NCBI GenBank assembly: GCA_965372405.1
Contig: CBDVCE010000006.1
Coordinates: forward strand, 1-64,000
Reading direction: 5' to 3'
Length of the DNA: 64,000 bases
Source of the DNA: Sunxiuqinia sp965372405
Lineage (GTDB): Bacteria > Bacteroidota > Bacteroidia > Bacteroidales > Prolixibacteraceae
The notes under the pieces: generated by a model
Told to the model about the DNA's origin: nothing
Seen by the model: the letters and a program-made list of their open reading frames with translations, nothing else
The model's database searches: none
Part shown: positions 51,774 to 59,166 of the stretch, one piece after another
Layout: each line of letters begins with the position of its first letter
Position numbering within the stretch: position 1 is the stretch's first letter
Made by a program: the position numbers and the translations under genes

Positions 51774-52000
51774 AACCACCTCCCCTAAAATCAAATCATT
51801 GATTTTAGGTACTCCCTGCCTGCAGCAGGCAGGCTCCTTCAAAAGGAGGAGAAATATACTTGTATAAGAAAAACAAAGATTAAATATCCATAGCTATTTC
51901 TTCTAGCATTACTATTTCCCCTCCTTAAGTATAAATTTGTCCCCCTGACAGGGGGACGAGGAATGAGGCGACAGCCGAATGACGGAGGGGGTAAAGAACA
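51774..52000 (+). repeat. Composite hairpin repeat R2, right copy
   Basis: 'ACCACCTCCCCTAAAATCAA' to 'TGATTTTAGGTACTCC' is identical to the left copy. The second hairpin is changed to a CTGCCTGCAGCAGGCAG palindrome plus TCCTTC...GGAGGAG. 'ACTTGTATAAGAAAA' and 'TTTGTCCCCCTGACAGGGGG', 'ACGAGGAATGAGGCGACAGC' and 'GACGGAGGGGGTAAA' match again. Same orientation as 41985-42175. Confidence 0.78.
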
Positions 52001-52038
52001 CACAAACCATCCAACTTACCTCTGTCCATAAAAAAACG

Positions 52039-52140
52039 AAGTCATCCTGAACTTGATTAAGGATTTTCATAAATAAACGCTTTCCCAAATGGATGCAGAT
52101 TCCGAATCAATTCCGACAGCTACCGAAACGGAATGACTAA
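52039..52140 (+). repeat. Degenerate GATCC/GGATGAC palindrome pair
   Basis: 'AAGTCATCCTGAACTTGATT' followed 50 bases later by 'GCAGATTCCGAATCAATTCC' and 'GGAATGAC'. Same family as in the long repeats A-C, here worn. Confidence 0.5.
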
Positions 52141-52209
52141 CTGGACATGGAGAGTGAGAGTTAAAAAAACAACATCAATAATGATTCCGCAGGCCACAAT
52201 CCTTTATTC

Positions 52210-52329
52210 ATGAGGTTTTTGGTAGGTTTCGTCTTCGTCCACGTAAACCATGGACAAGTCCACGGGCTTCATGGACATGCCCACGGGACTTTTTACATTG
52301 TCCACGATAATCATGGAGTAGTCCACTAA
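52210..52329 (+). other. Possible 39-residue His-rich peptide over the first part of the 21-bp array
   Basis: ATG 52210 to TAA 52327 is open. After a hydrophobic start (MRFLVGFVFV) the peptide repeats every seven residues as VHxxHGx (for example VHVNHGQ, VHGLHGH, VHDNHGV). The frame follows from the DNA period of 21, so it may be by chance. No homolog known to me. Confidence 0.2.
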
Positions 52330-52660
52330 TTATCTAATGGGGATGATCAATGATGTTTCCATATAAGCAGAGAGAAGTTTCAAAGAGTCATTAATAAATT
52401 CTAGATAGTCAGAAAGGAATTCTAGAGAGGCACAAAATATTGAGAGATACGCAGAGGAAAATGATAGGTGATCAGAAAGAAGTGATAGAGACTCAGAGAA
52501 TAATGCCAGTGAACCATTAAGAAATGCCGGAGACTCAGAAAGAAATGAGAGATAACCACAAAAAAATGCCCGATGATCAGAGGATATTTCCAGAGAGTCA
52601 TTAATCTGTGAAAGACTGGAAATGTTATCTGCGAGCTAGGGAATGTTTTAGATAAATCAA
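52237..52660. repeat. Degenerate tandem array with a strict 21-bp period, about 20 units
   Basis: The first part (52237-52326) has units starting GTCCAC at 52237, 52258, 52300 and 52321 and GCCCAC at 52279, most carrying the dyad GTCCA-N9-TGGAC. From about 52341 the unit changes to a core like GAGACTCAG or GATGATCAG followed by AAAGAAATGCCA; cores are found at 52404, 52446, 52467, 52488, 52530, 52551, 52572, 52593 and further. Spacing is exactly 21 throughout while the sequence varies. It ends about 70 bases before the XRE gene. Confidence 0.75.
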
Positions 52661-52731
52661 TGGATAATCTATCATAAAAATGTTGTAACTTCATGAAATC
52701 AAATAATACGTTATAATAAATACACCCTATT

Positions 52732-53073
52732 ATGAAAGATTCAAAAGAGTTTAACCAGAATGTTCTGGCTTTGTTAAAACAAGTTGTGAAAAAACGTGAT
52801 ATTAATTATCATGATTTGGCGAAAAGACTGGGCGTAACTTATAGTGCCGCGCATAAAATGCTTCATGGTCGTGCAATTACAGTTAATAGGCTATGGGATT
52901 TATCAATTGCCCTTGACTATAACTTATTTGCTGGGCTAGCAACAAAATTTGAATTTTCGGAACCTAAGGCAATAGATCCCAGTGAACAACTTGTAAAGGA
53001 ACTTGAACTACGCATCCATGATCTGGAGGTTGAGAACCGAACGTTGTTGATGATTTTAGGAAAAGAGAAATAG
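52732..53073 (+). CDS. Small HTH (XRE-like) protein with C-terminal coiled coil
   Basis: 113 residues. Residues 8-65 form a helix-turn-helix ('INYHDLAKRLGVTYSAAHKM' with 'GRAITVNRLWDLSIALDYN'), as in phage-type repressors. The C-terminus (about 85-110, 'EQLVKELELRIHDLEVENRT') is a leucine-rich coiled coil, probably for dimerisation. Its start lies just after the 21-bp array, which might contain its operator sites. Target unknown. Confidence 0.8.
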   Translation: MKDSKEFNQNVLALLKQVVKKRDINYHDLAKRLGVTYSAAHKMLHGRAITVNRLWDLSIALDYNLFAGLATKFEFSEPKAIDPSEQLVKELELRIHDLEVENRTLLMILGKEK

Positions 53074-53203
53074 ACGAAATCTTTTTCTCCTTTACTATTC
53101 ACCCTCTCTAGTAAAAGAATGAACAAGATAGTTAACTAACAGGTGCACTTAGTTAAGTTATTTGTAAAATAATTAACTAAGAGTTAAATAGTTACAATCT
53201 TTT

Positions 53204-53274
53204 ATTCCCCGTTAGGGGATTCATTTCAATAGAAAGCTCTTATTTATTATGAAAATTCCCCGTAGGGGATAAAT
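53204..53274 (+). repeat. REP doublet, left of the transposase
   Basis: Two small palindromes (ATTCCCCGTTAGGGGAT at 53204-53220 and ATTCCCCGTAGGGGATAAAT from 53255) separated by 'TCATTTCAATAGAAA' and a variable ten bases, then TATTATGAAA. A closely similar 71-base doublet lies at 54018-54088 in the same orientation. Confidence 0.82.
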
Positions 53275-53294
53275 TACTAAAACAAACCAAGTCT

Positions 53295-53756
53295 ATGGCA
53301 AATACTTATTCTCAAATCTATATCCATTTTGTTTTTTCTGTTCAAAATAGAATGTCGCTAATCAGGCCTAAATGGAAATCGGAATTATACCAATATATGA
53401 TTGCAATTATTGACAGTCATGGACATAAAACCTATGCGATTAATGGAATGCCTGATCATGTTCATATTCTTGTAAGCATAAATCCAAAACAGTCACAATC
53501 GGAGTTGATGTACCACATTAAACGAAGTTCTTCGAAGTGGATTAATGAAAAAGGTTATGCTGCAGGTAAGTTTTCATGGCAGGAAGGTTTTGGTGTATTT
53601 AGCTATGGGAAATCACAAATTCCGAACATAACCAGATACATTGAGAATCAAGAAGAACATCATAAAAAGTTGACATTTCGGGAAGAATATATCCGGTTCT
53701 TAAAATTGTTTGAAGTTGAATATGATGAACGGTACATTTGTAAGCCTATCAAATAG
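53295..53756 (+). CDS. REP-associated tyrosine transposase (Y1_Tnp, IS200/IS605 superfamily)
   Basis: 153 residues, the size of IS200-type TnpA. 'YSQIYIHFVFSVQNRMSLI' is the typical opening, the HUH motif is His55-Val-His57 in 'GMPDHVHILV', and the catalytic tyrosine is Tyr115 in 'ITRYIENQEEHHKK'. It makes single-strand cuts with a covalent 5'-phosphotyrosine link. It is flanked by paired short palindromes with a CCCC-N3-5-GGGG core, so it belongs to the RAYT type that acts on REP sequences rather than a free IS. No TnpB or other partner is present. Confidence 0.9.
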   Translation: MANTYSQIYIHFVFSVQNRMSLIRPKWKSELYQYMIAIIDSHGHKTYAINGMPDHVHILVSINPKQSQSELMYHIKRSSSKWINEKGYAAGKFSWQEGFGVFSYGKSQIPNITRYIENQEEHHKKLTFREEYIRFLKLFEVEYDERYICKPIK

Positions 53757-54017
53757 ATATATCCCCTACGGGGAATTGGTGGTTAGAATATTGTTTATTT
53801 CTATTGAACTGTATTCCCTCCGGGAAAAGGATAGCCTGTTGATTTTGAGTAAATTGAAAGCCAAATTGATTTTGATTTATTTCTATTGTGGAAAATTCAA
53901 AGACCTCTAAAGTTATTCCATTCTATTTAGGAGATTAGACTCAATTGTTAGGAGTTGTTATGTTGATTCTCCGCTAGGGGAAGAAGTTCAATGATAAAAT
54001 GTTTACACCATCTTATT
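53757..54017. repeat. Transposase downstream region with single REP-like palindromes
   Basis: ATCCCCTACGGGGAAT (53761-53776, just after the transposase stop, orientation inverted), ATTCCCTCCGGGAAAA (about 53813) and TTCTCCGCTAGGGGAA (53967-53982) are single, partly worn copies of the REP palindrome. No gene recognised between them. Confidence 0.65.
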
Positions 54018-54088
54018 TTTTCCCCTTTAGGGGATTGATTTCAATAGAAAAACCCACACGTATTATGAAAATTCCCCGTTAGGGGATT
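54018..54088 (+). repeat. REP doublet, right of the transposase
   Basis: TTTCCCCTTTAGGGGATTGA, 'TTTCAATAGAAA', a variable ten bases, TATTATGAAAATTCCCC and GTTAGGGGATT. Same length and order as the left doublet at 53204-53274; direct orientation. Confidence 0.82.
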
Positions 54089-54121
54089 AAGAGTCGGCTA
54101 ACCTATATCATCAAGGTTTAT

Positions 54122-54173
54122 TAAAAAAAAAACGTCATTGCGTTCCCGATTAATCCCGGTTTGCAATGACGTT
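54122..54173 (-). terminator. Terminator of the RND efflux operon
   Basis: On the minus strand AACGTCATTGC and GCAATGACGTT form a perfect 11-bp stem (with an inner CCGGGATT/AATCGGG hairpin) followed by a run of T. The outer arms belong to the 'GTCATTGCG' repeat family seen at 41932 and 42206, so a dispersed repeat seems to serve as terminator. Confidence 0.85.
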
Positions 54174-54190
54174 TCTTCGTTTCCCCCTAA

Positions 54191-54373
54191 TTATTCTACC
54201 CCTAATTTCTCAAGAACATATTCTAATGGACAGAATTTCGTAATTGACGATTGAAGCAAGTTCAATCCAACAAAAACAGCAATAGCCAAATAGTTAATGT
54301 TTACAAGCAAGGCAAGTAAAACACTAATCATTACAAATGTTCCGGCAACTGCGCGTACGATACTTTCTTTCAT
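54191..54373 (-). CDS. DUF2892 (YgaP-type) small membrane protein
   Basis: 60 residues with two hydrophobic segments (about 8-26 and 28-44) and 'NLLQSSITKFCPLEYVLEKLG', the conserved end of DUF2892/YgaP membrane domains. It lies last in the efflux operon, 156 bases after the previous gene across a hairpin. Small proteins of this family are often found near efflux or sulfur-transfer genes; the role is unknown. Confidence 0.85.
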   Translation of the reverse strand: MKESIVRAVAGTFVMISVLLALLVNINYLAIAVFVGLNLLQSSITKFCPLEYVLEKLGVE

Positions 54374-54444
54374 AACTATATAATTTAATCTTATTTAATT
54401 TTAGATAGACATTGCGGGTAGAAAACTACCCTTTAATTAGTTAT

Positions 54445-54522
54445 AAGAATCAAGAACCAAGAACCAAGAATCAGGACTAAAACATTAAATGATTTTTCTT
54501 GATTCTTGGTTCTTGACTCTTA
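54445..54522 (-). terminator. Large hairpin between the efflux genes and the DUF2892 gene
   Basis: AAGAATCAAGAACCAAGAA (54445-54463) pairs with TTCTTGGTTCTTGACTCTT (54504-54522) with one mismatch, around a 40-base AT-rich loop. It could attenuate transcription into the DUF2892 gene. The AAGAACC direct repeat in the arm may also mark simple-repeat expansion. Confidence 0.5.
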
Positions 54523-54529
54523 TTTCTCT

Positions 54530-54841
54530 TTAAACAAACTTTTCAATTCCTACTACATAGGCGTTTATTGGATTAATATCCTCAATGCCTTCATTAAAAT
54601 CCTTAATGCGTTGCAACAACTCATCGGACTTGTCTTCAGCTAAAAAGGTGAAGGAAACCATGTAGTTGTATGGATTTCTTTTTGAGCCAAACCAGTTGGA
54701 AATATCTGAATTCCCATCAGCATTTTTCATAAAGCCTTCTACATCCATTTCACTGTAAGCACTAATATCAATAGCCTTAAATATTTGTTCTAATTGGTGG
54801 TGATAGGCTTTTAGATTTTGGATAATTACAAACTTCATCAT
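54530..54841 (-). CDS. Small PII/ferredoxin-like-fold protein coupled to the RND pump
   Basis: 103 residues beginning with two Met codons. Its ATG overlaps the pump's TGA (ATGATGA), so translation is probably coupled. Predicted order strand-helix-strand-strand-helix-strand: 'KFVIIQN', 'LEQIFKAIDI', 'AYSEMDVEGF', 'NYMVSFTFLA', 'SDELLQRIKDFN', 'INAYVVGIEKF'. That fits a ferredoxin-like PII or CutA fold, as in DUF3240-type proteins beside metal-efflux pumps. The family is not certain. It may sense a ligand or metal for the pump. Confidence 0.65.
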   Translation of the reverse strand: MMKFVIIQNLKAYHHQLEQIFKAIDISAYSEMDVEGFMKNADGNSDISNWFGSKRNPYNYMVSFTFLAEDKSDELLQRIKDFNEGIEDINPINAYVVGIEKFV

Positions 54842-57800
54842 AACTCTTCCTCCTTCGTATTTTGATTTTGGATGTGATTCTTTTTCTCAGTCATATAATA
54901 GATTAGCGGCACAATAATTAGCGTTAGGAATGTGGATGCAATAGATCCACCCATTAGCGAGATTGCCAGCCCCTGGAAAATTGGGTCGAACAAAATAACG
55001 ACAGCTCCAATTACAACTGTTCCGGCAGTTAACAGAATCGGTGTTGTACGAACTGCTCCTGCTTCAATCACGGCTTCTTTCAAAGGAACCCCTTCGTTAA
55101 GCCGGAGGTTGATAAAGTCAATGAGCAGTATCGAGTTTCGAACCATGATCCCTGCCAACGCAATTAAACCAATCATTGAAGTGGCGGTGAAAAATGCACC
55201 CATCAGCCAGTGACCTGTCAGGATTCCAACCAGTGATAGTGGTATGGCAACCATCATTACAAATGGTACTTTAAAGTTTTGGAACCAACCAATAATCAGT
55301 AAGTAAATAACCAATAGCACGACTGCAAAAGCAGTTCCCAAGTCGCGGAAAACTTCGTAAGTGATTTGCCACTCACCATCCCATTTCAAACTATAATTAT
55401 CTTGTACAAATGGCTGTTCGGTAAACTCTTCATTTAGCTGAAAACCTTCAGGTAGCTTTATTGTGCTTAGGTTTTCAGACATATTCATAATACTATAAAC
55501 CGGGCTTTCCAGTTTTCCAGCAATATCAGCAGTTACATAAACCACACGTTTCTGGTTTTTACGGTAAATACTTTTGTCTTGTATGCCTTCCTTAATCTCA
55601 ACCACATCGCCCAACGAAACGGTTTGCCCGGTTTGGCTAAGGATACTTATCTTTTTAAGATCATTTAATCCTGAGCGTTTTTCTTCGCTTAATCGAAGAG
55701 TTATACCTACCTGTTCGTTTTCTTTTTCCTGATATAGTTGTGCTACTTCATGACCACCCAGAGCCATTTTTAAACTATGTACAACTTGTTGGGTTGAAAG
55801 TCCAAGCAGTGCTGCTTTTTCTTTCATCACATTGAATTTGTATTCAACCTGATCATCTTCCATGTGCCAATCAATATCAACTACATCAGTTGTGCTGGCA
55901 AACAGACCTTTTACCTGTTTGGCAATGTCCATTTGTGTTTCGTAGTCAGGACCATAGATTTCAGCCACCAAGGTTGACAGTACGGGAGGACCCGGAGGTA
56001 CTTCTACCACTTTAACATTGGCCTTATATTTTTCGGCAAGAATCTGTAAGCCTGGACGCAATAACTTGGCAATGTCATGGCTTTGTATTTTGCGATCACC
56101 TTTATCGGTCAGGTTCACCTGAACATCTGCAACATTTGATCCTCTCCGAAGGTCGTAATGACGAACCAGCCCATTAAAGTTCATTGGCGATGCAGTTCCA
56201 ACATATGTTTGATAGTTAATCACATTTTCCTGCTGAGCAATAAAAGCAGCCAATTCTTTAGTTACTGCGGCTGTACGTTCTAATGTTGTTCCTTCAGGCA
56301 TATCAATAATTACCTGGAATTCGTTTTTATTATCGAAAGGAAGCATTTTCACAGCTACCTTTTCAAAATAGACGAGTGTCATTGATGCCATCAGAAGAAA
56401 AGTAACAACACCTATAAATGTCCAGCGTTTCCAATTCGATTCCAACATTGGAGTCATCGTTTTCGCATATATTTTATAGATAATAGAATCTTCCAGTTTA
56501 AAGGCTTTTTTCACCTTGTTATCTTTTTCAACTACTCTTAACAAGCGAAAAGCCAGGTAAGGTGTAATTGTTAGAGCAACCAGTAATGAAAAGATCATCG
56601 CAATGGATGCTCCAATTGGCATTGGGCTCATATAAGGCCCCATTAAGCCACTTACAAAAACCATTGGCAGAACCGCAGCAATTACTGTGAATGTTGCCAG
56701 GATGGTTGGGTTTCCAACCTCGTCAATAGAACGAATAGCAGCCTGAAGAAATGGCAACTTTTTCATCTTGAAGTGCCGGTGCATATTTTCGGCAATAATG
56801 ATGGAGTCGTCAACCACAATTCCGGTTACAAAAACCAAAGCAAAAAGCGTGATTCGGTTTAAAGTGTAATCCATGAAATAGTAGCTGAACATGGTTAGTG
56901 CAAAGGTGATTGGTACGGATAAGAAAACGACCAATCCACCACGCCAGCCCATTGCCAGCATTACCACAAAAGTTACAGCAATGATTGCCCCAAACAGGTG
57001 CAATAATAATTCGGACACCTTCTGTGAAGCAGTTTCTCCATAGTTTCGGGTTACATCAACCTGAACGTCCGATGGGATAAGATCTTTCTCCAAATGCTTA
57101 ATTTTTGAGAGAATTTCGTCCGATACCTTCATCGCATCGGCACCTCTTCGTTTGGCAACTGAAATGGTTACCGCAGGGTACTCACCTTTGTAAAGCGTTT
57201 TTTGATCATTGATTCTTCCGTAACCAAAATTCACGTATTGAGCAGGCTCTTCAGGGCCATCCAGAATTTGAGCAACCTGTTTCAAATAAACCGGACTTCC
57301 ACTATGAATGCCAACAACCAGGTTTGAAACATCTTCCGACGTTTTCAAAAACTCACCAGCTTCAACCAGATATTCAGTATCATTTTTATTGAATGAACCG
57401 GCATTAAATTGTTCGTTTGCCAGTTGAATTTTCTGAGCAATACTGAGTGCATCTACATGATATCCGGCCATCTGCTCGTTGTCTAAAACAACTCTAATTT
57501 GACGTGATCTGCCTCCAATTACTTTTGTTTCGGAAACATCAGTTATTTGCTCAATCTCATTATTCACTTCCTGAGCAATTCTTTTTAGTTGATAGTCGTC
57601 GTAATTTTCACTCCAGAAAGTCAATCCAAGCACAGGAACATCGTCAATCGATCGTGTTTTTATCAATGGAAGACTTGTGCCTACTGGCATCTCATCCATG
57701 TGCTTCATAATTTCGTTGTACATTTTCACCAACGAACGTTCAATATCTTCGCCTACATAAAACTGAACAATTAGCATAGCCTGCCCGGGCATTGAGGTTG

Positions 57801-58059
57801 AATAAACATATTCTACTCCGGGAATATTGGCCACCACTTTTTCGAGTGGCTGCATAACGCGTGATTCAATTTCTTTTGGGCTGGCTCCCGGATAACGGAA
57901 GAAAATATCAGCAATTGGTACATCAATTTGCGGTTCTTCTTCCCGGGGGGTCAGGTACGAGCTGTAGATTCCAATTGCCAAAAAGGCAATCATCAACAGC
58001 GGTGTTAATTTGGAGTTTATAAATTGTTTGGCGATTCCGCCTGCAAATCCTGTTTTCAT
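54838..58059 (-). CDS. RND-family efflux permease (AcrB-like)
   Basis: Inner-membrane pump of 1073 residues, the full RND length. N-terminal helix about 15-35, a large periplasmic loop, helices 2-6 about 335-520, a second loop and helices 8-12 near 870-1040, in the usual two halves. Conserved helix-4 motif 'LFALVFVTGIVVDDSIIIAEN' (partly quoted) has the paired aspartates that carry protons, and the second half has 'MIGLIALAGIMVRNSILLIDF'. Drives export across both membranes with the adaptor and channel encoded upstream. Substrate unknown; sequence is of the HAE1 type rather than of metal pumps. Confidence 0.93.
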   Translation of the reverse strand: MKTGFAGGIAKQFINSKLTPLLMIAFLAIGIYSSYLTPREEEPQIDVPIADIFFRYPGASPKEIESRVMQPLEKVVANIPGVEYVYSTSMPGQAMLIVQFYVGEDIERSLVKMYNEIMKHMDEMPVGTSLPLIKTRSIDDVPVLGLTFWSENYDDYQLKRIAQEVNNEIEQITDVSETKVIGGRSRQIRVVLDNEQMAGYHVDALSIAQKIQLANEQFNAGSFNKNDTEYLVEAGEFLKTSEDVSNLVVGIHSGSPVYLKQVAQILDGPEEPAQYVNFGYGRINDQKTLYKGEYPAVTISVAKRRGADAMKVSDEILSKIKHLEKDLIPSDVQVDVTRNYGETASQKVSELLLHLFGAIIAVTFVVMLAMGWRGGLVVFLSVPITFALTMFSYYFMDYTLNRITLFALVFVTGIVVDDSIIIAENMHRHFKMKKLPFLQAAIRSIDEVGNPTILATFTVIAAVLPMVFVSGLMGPYMSPMPIGASIAMIFSLLVALTITPYLAFRLLRVVEKDNKVKKAFKLEDSIIYKIYAKTMTPMLESNWKRWTFIGVVTFLLMASMTLVYFEKVAVKMLPFDNKNEFQVIIDMPEGTTLERTAAVTKELAAFIAQQENVINYQTYVGTASPMNFNGLVRHYDLRRGSNVADVQVNLTDKGDRKIQSHDIAKLLRPGLQILAEKYKANVKVVEVPPGPPVLSTLVAEIYGPDYETQMDIAKQVKGLFASTTDVVDIDWHMEDDQVEYKFNVMKEKAALLGLSTQQVVHSLKMALGGHEVAQLYQEKENEQVGITLRLSEEKRSGLNDLKKISILSQTGQTVSLGDVVEIKEGIQDKSIYRKNQKRVVYVTADIAGKLESPVYSIMNMSENLSTIKLPEGFQLNEEFTEQPFVQDNYSLKWDGEWQITYEVFRDLGTAFAVVLLVIYLLIIGWFQNFKVPFVMMVAIPLSLVGILTGHWLMGAFFTATSMIGLIALAGIMVRNSILLIDFINLRLNEGVPLKEAVIEAGAVRTTPILLTAGTVVIGAVVILFDPIFQGLAISLMGGSIASTFLTLIIVPLIYYMTEKKNHIQNQNTKEEEL

Positions 58060-58068
58060 AATCTTCTC

Positions 58069-59151
58069 TTATTTATTAGCAACTAAAGCACCATCAACTA
58101 ATTTCCCTTTGCTGGATACAATGTATTTTTCTCCGTCAGCTAATCCTGAGAGAATTTCAATTGAATCACCAAAAGCTTGTCCGGTTTTTACCCAACGTAA
58201 AAGAGCCGTTTCTGATTGGCTGACTGCGTATAATCCAACTAGTTGTCCACGACTAATTAATGATTGCTGAGGAACTAAAATCAAATTTTGTGTTCCATTC
58301 TCATATAAAACAGTAGCATGCATTCCGCTATAAAGTGAAGCGGATTCATTATCTGATAAAATAACCTTTGCTTCAAACTGATTTCCGGTGTTTGTTGATG
58401 AAGGATTAATCTCGGCAATTACACCATCAATTGTTACATTGTTCGAACTGAATTTAACTTTAACCGAGTCGTTCAATTTTAATCGGGCAATATCAGCTTC
58501 AGGAATTCGGGCAATCACTTTCCATTTTGATGGGCTTTCCATGCTTAACAAGGGCATCCCCGGATTGGCCATATCGCCTTCCTGTACAAATTTGCTGGTA
58601 ATGACTCCGCTGTATGGTGCACGGATGGAGGCATATCTCATCGTTTCTTCAACTTCTTTTTCCATTTGAGACGCGGCATTTACTCTGGCTTCAGCCATCT
58701 TAAAATGTGTGCGGATATCATCGATTTCTTTTTCAGATGCACTTTTAGATTTGTATAAGGCTTCAAAACGAGCAAGGTCTTTTTTAGCACTTTCATAAGC
58801 TGTTGTAGCTTCAATTTTGCTGGCTTCAACTTGTGCCTTTTTAGCAAGAATGTCCTGGTTTCTTATCTGAATTAGTAGATCTCCTTTTTTTACTTTCTGT
58901 CCGGGCTTTGCATAAATGCGGCTTATTTGCCCCATAATGCGGGTACTTAAATTAGATTGCTTTTCAGCTTCTAATTTCCCGGAGAAACTGTGTACTACAG
59001 GATAATCTTTGATTTTGGCTACTGCAATTGTCACAGGAGTTTTGACTTCCTGAATAGATTCATTAGCATCTTTTTTGCCACATGAGGCAATGAGTAATCC
59101 CGCAAGGGCAACAATTACCAGAAATTTGGTTTTTAATAGATTTGTCTTCAT
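58069..59151 (-). CDS. RND efflux periplasmic adaptor lipoprotein
   Basis: 360 residues. Lipobox 'LLIASCGKKD' (Cys24). The membrane-fusion fold: barrel-sandwich/lipoyl half 'LSTRIMGQISRIYAKPGQKV' (partly quoted) with 'KKGDLLIQIRNQD', a helical hairpin (about 105-165, Ala/Lys/Glu-rich), second lipoyl half 'IRAPYSGVITSKFVQEGDM', and beta-barrel 'VIARIPEADIARLKLNDSVKV'. It links the pump with the TolC-like channel. 9 bases before the permease gene. Confidence 0.92.
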   Translation of the reverse strand: MKTNLLKTKFLVIVALAGLLIASCGKKDANESIQEVKTPVTIAVAKIKDYPVVHSFSGKLEAEKQSNLSTRIMGQISRIYAKPGQKVKKGDLLIQIRNQDILAKKAQVEASKIEATTAYESAKKDLARFEALYKSKSASEKEIDDIRTHFKMAEARVNAASQMEKEVEETMRYASIRAPYSGVITSKFVQEGDMANPGMPLLSMESPSKWKVIARIPEADIARLKLNDSVKVKFSSNNVTIDGVIAEINPSSTNTGNQFEAKVILSDNESASLYSGMHATVLYENGTQNLILVPQQSLISRGQLVGLYAVSQSETALLRWVKTGQAFGDSIEILSGLADGEKYIVSSKGKLVDGALVANK

Positions 59152-59166
59152 CGTTGTTATGGCTTT

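Noticed and set aside
52422..52694. 90-codon minus-strand frame with HF-rich heptads as a gene
   Set aside because: It covers the 21-bp array, whose period automatically gives heptads in every open frame; stops appear in the remaining units. Kept only as part of the array finding.
53204..54088. Repeated CCCCGTTAGGGG palindromes as a CRISPR array
   Set aside because: The palindromes are only about 17 bases, irregularly spaced, occur in doublets with a conserved spacer, and flank a transposase; no cas gene is present.
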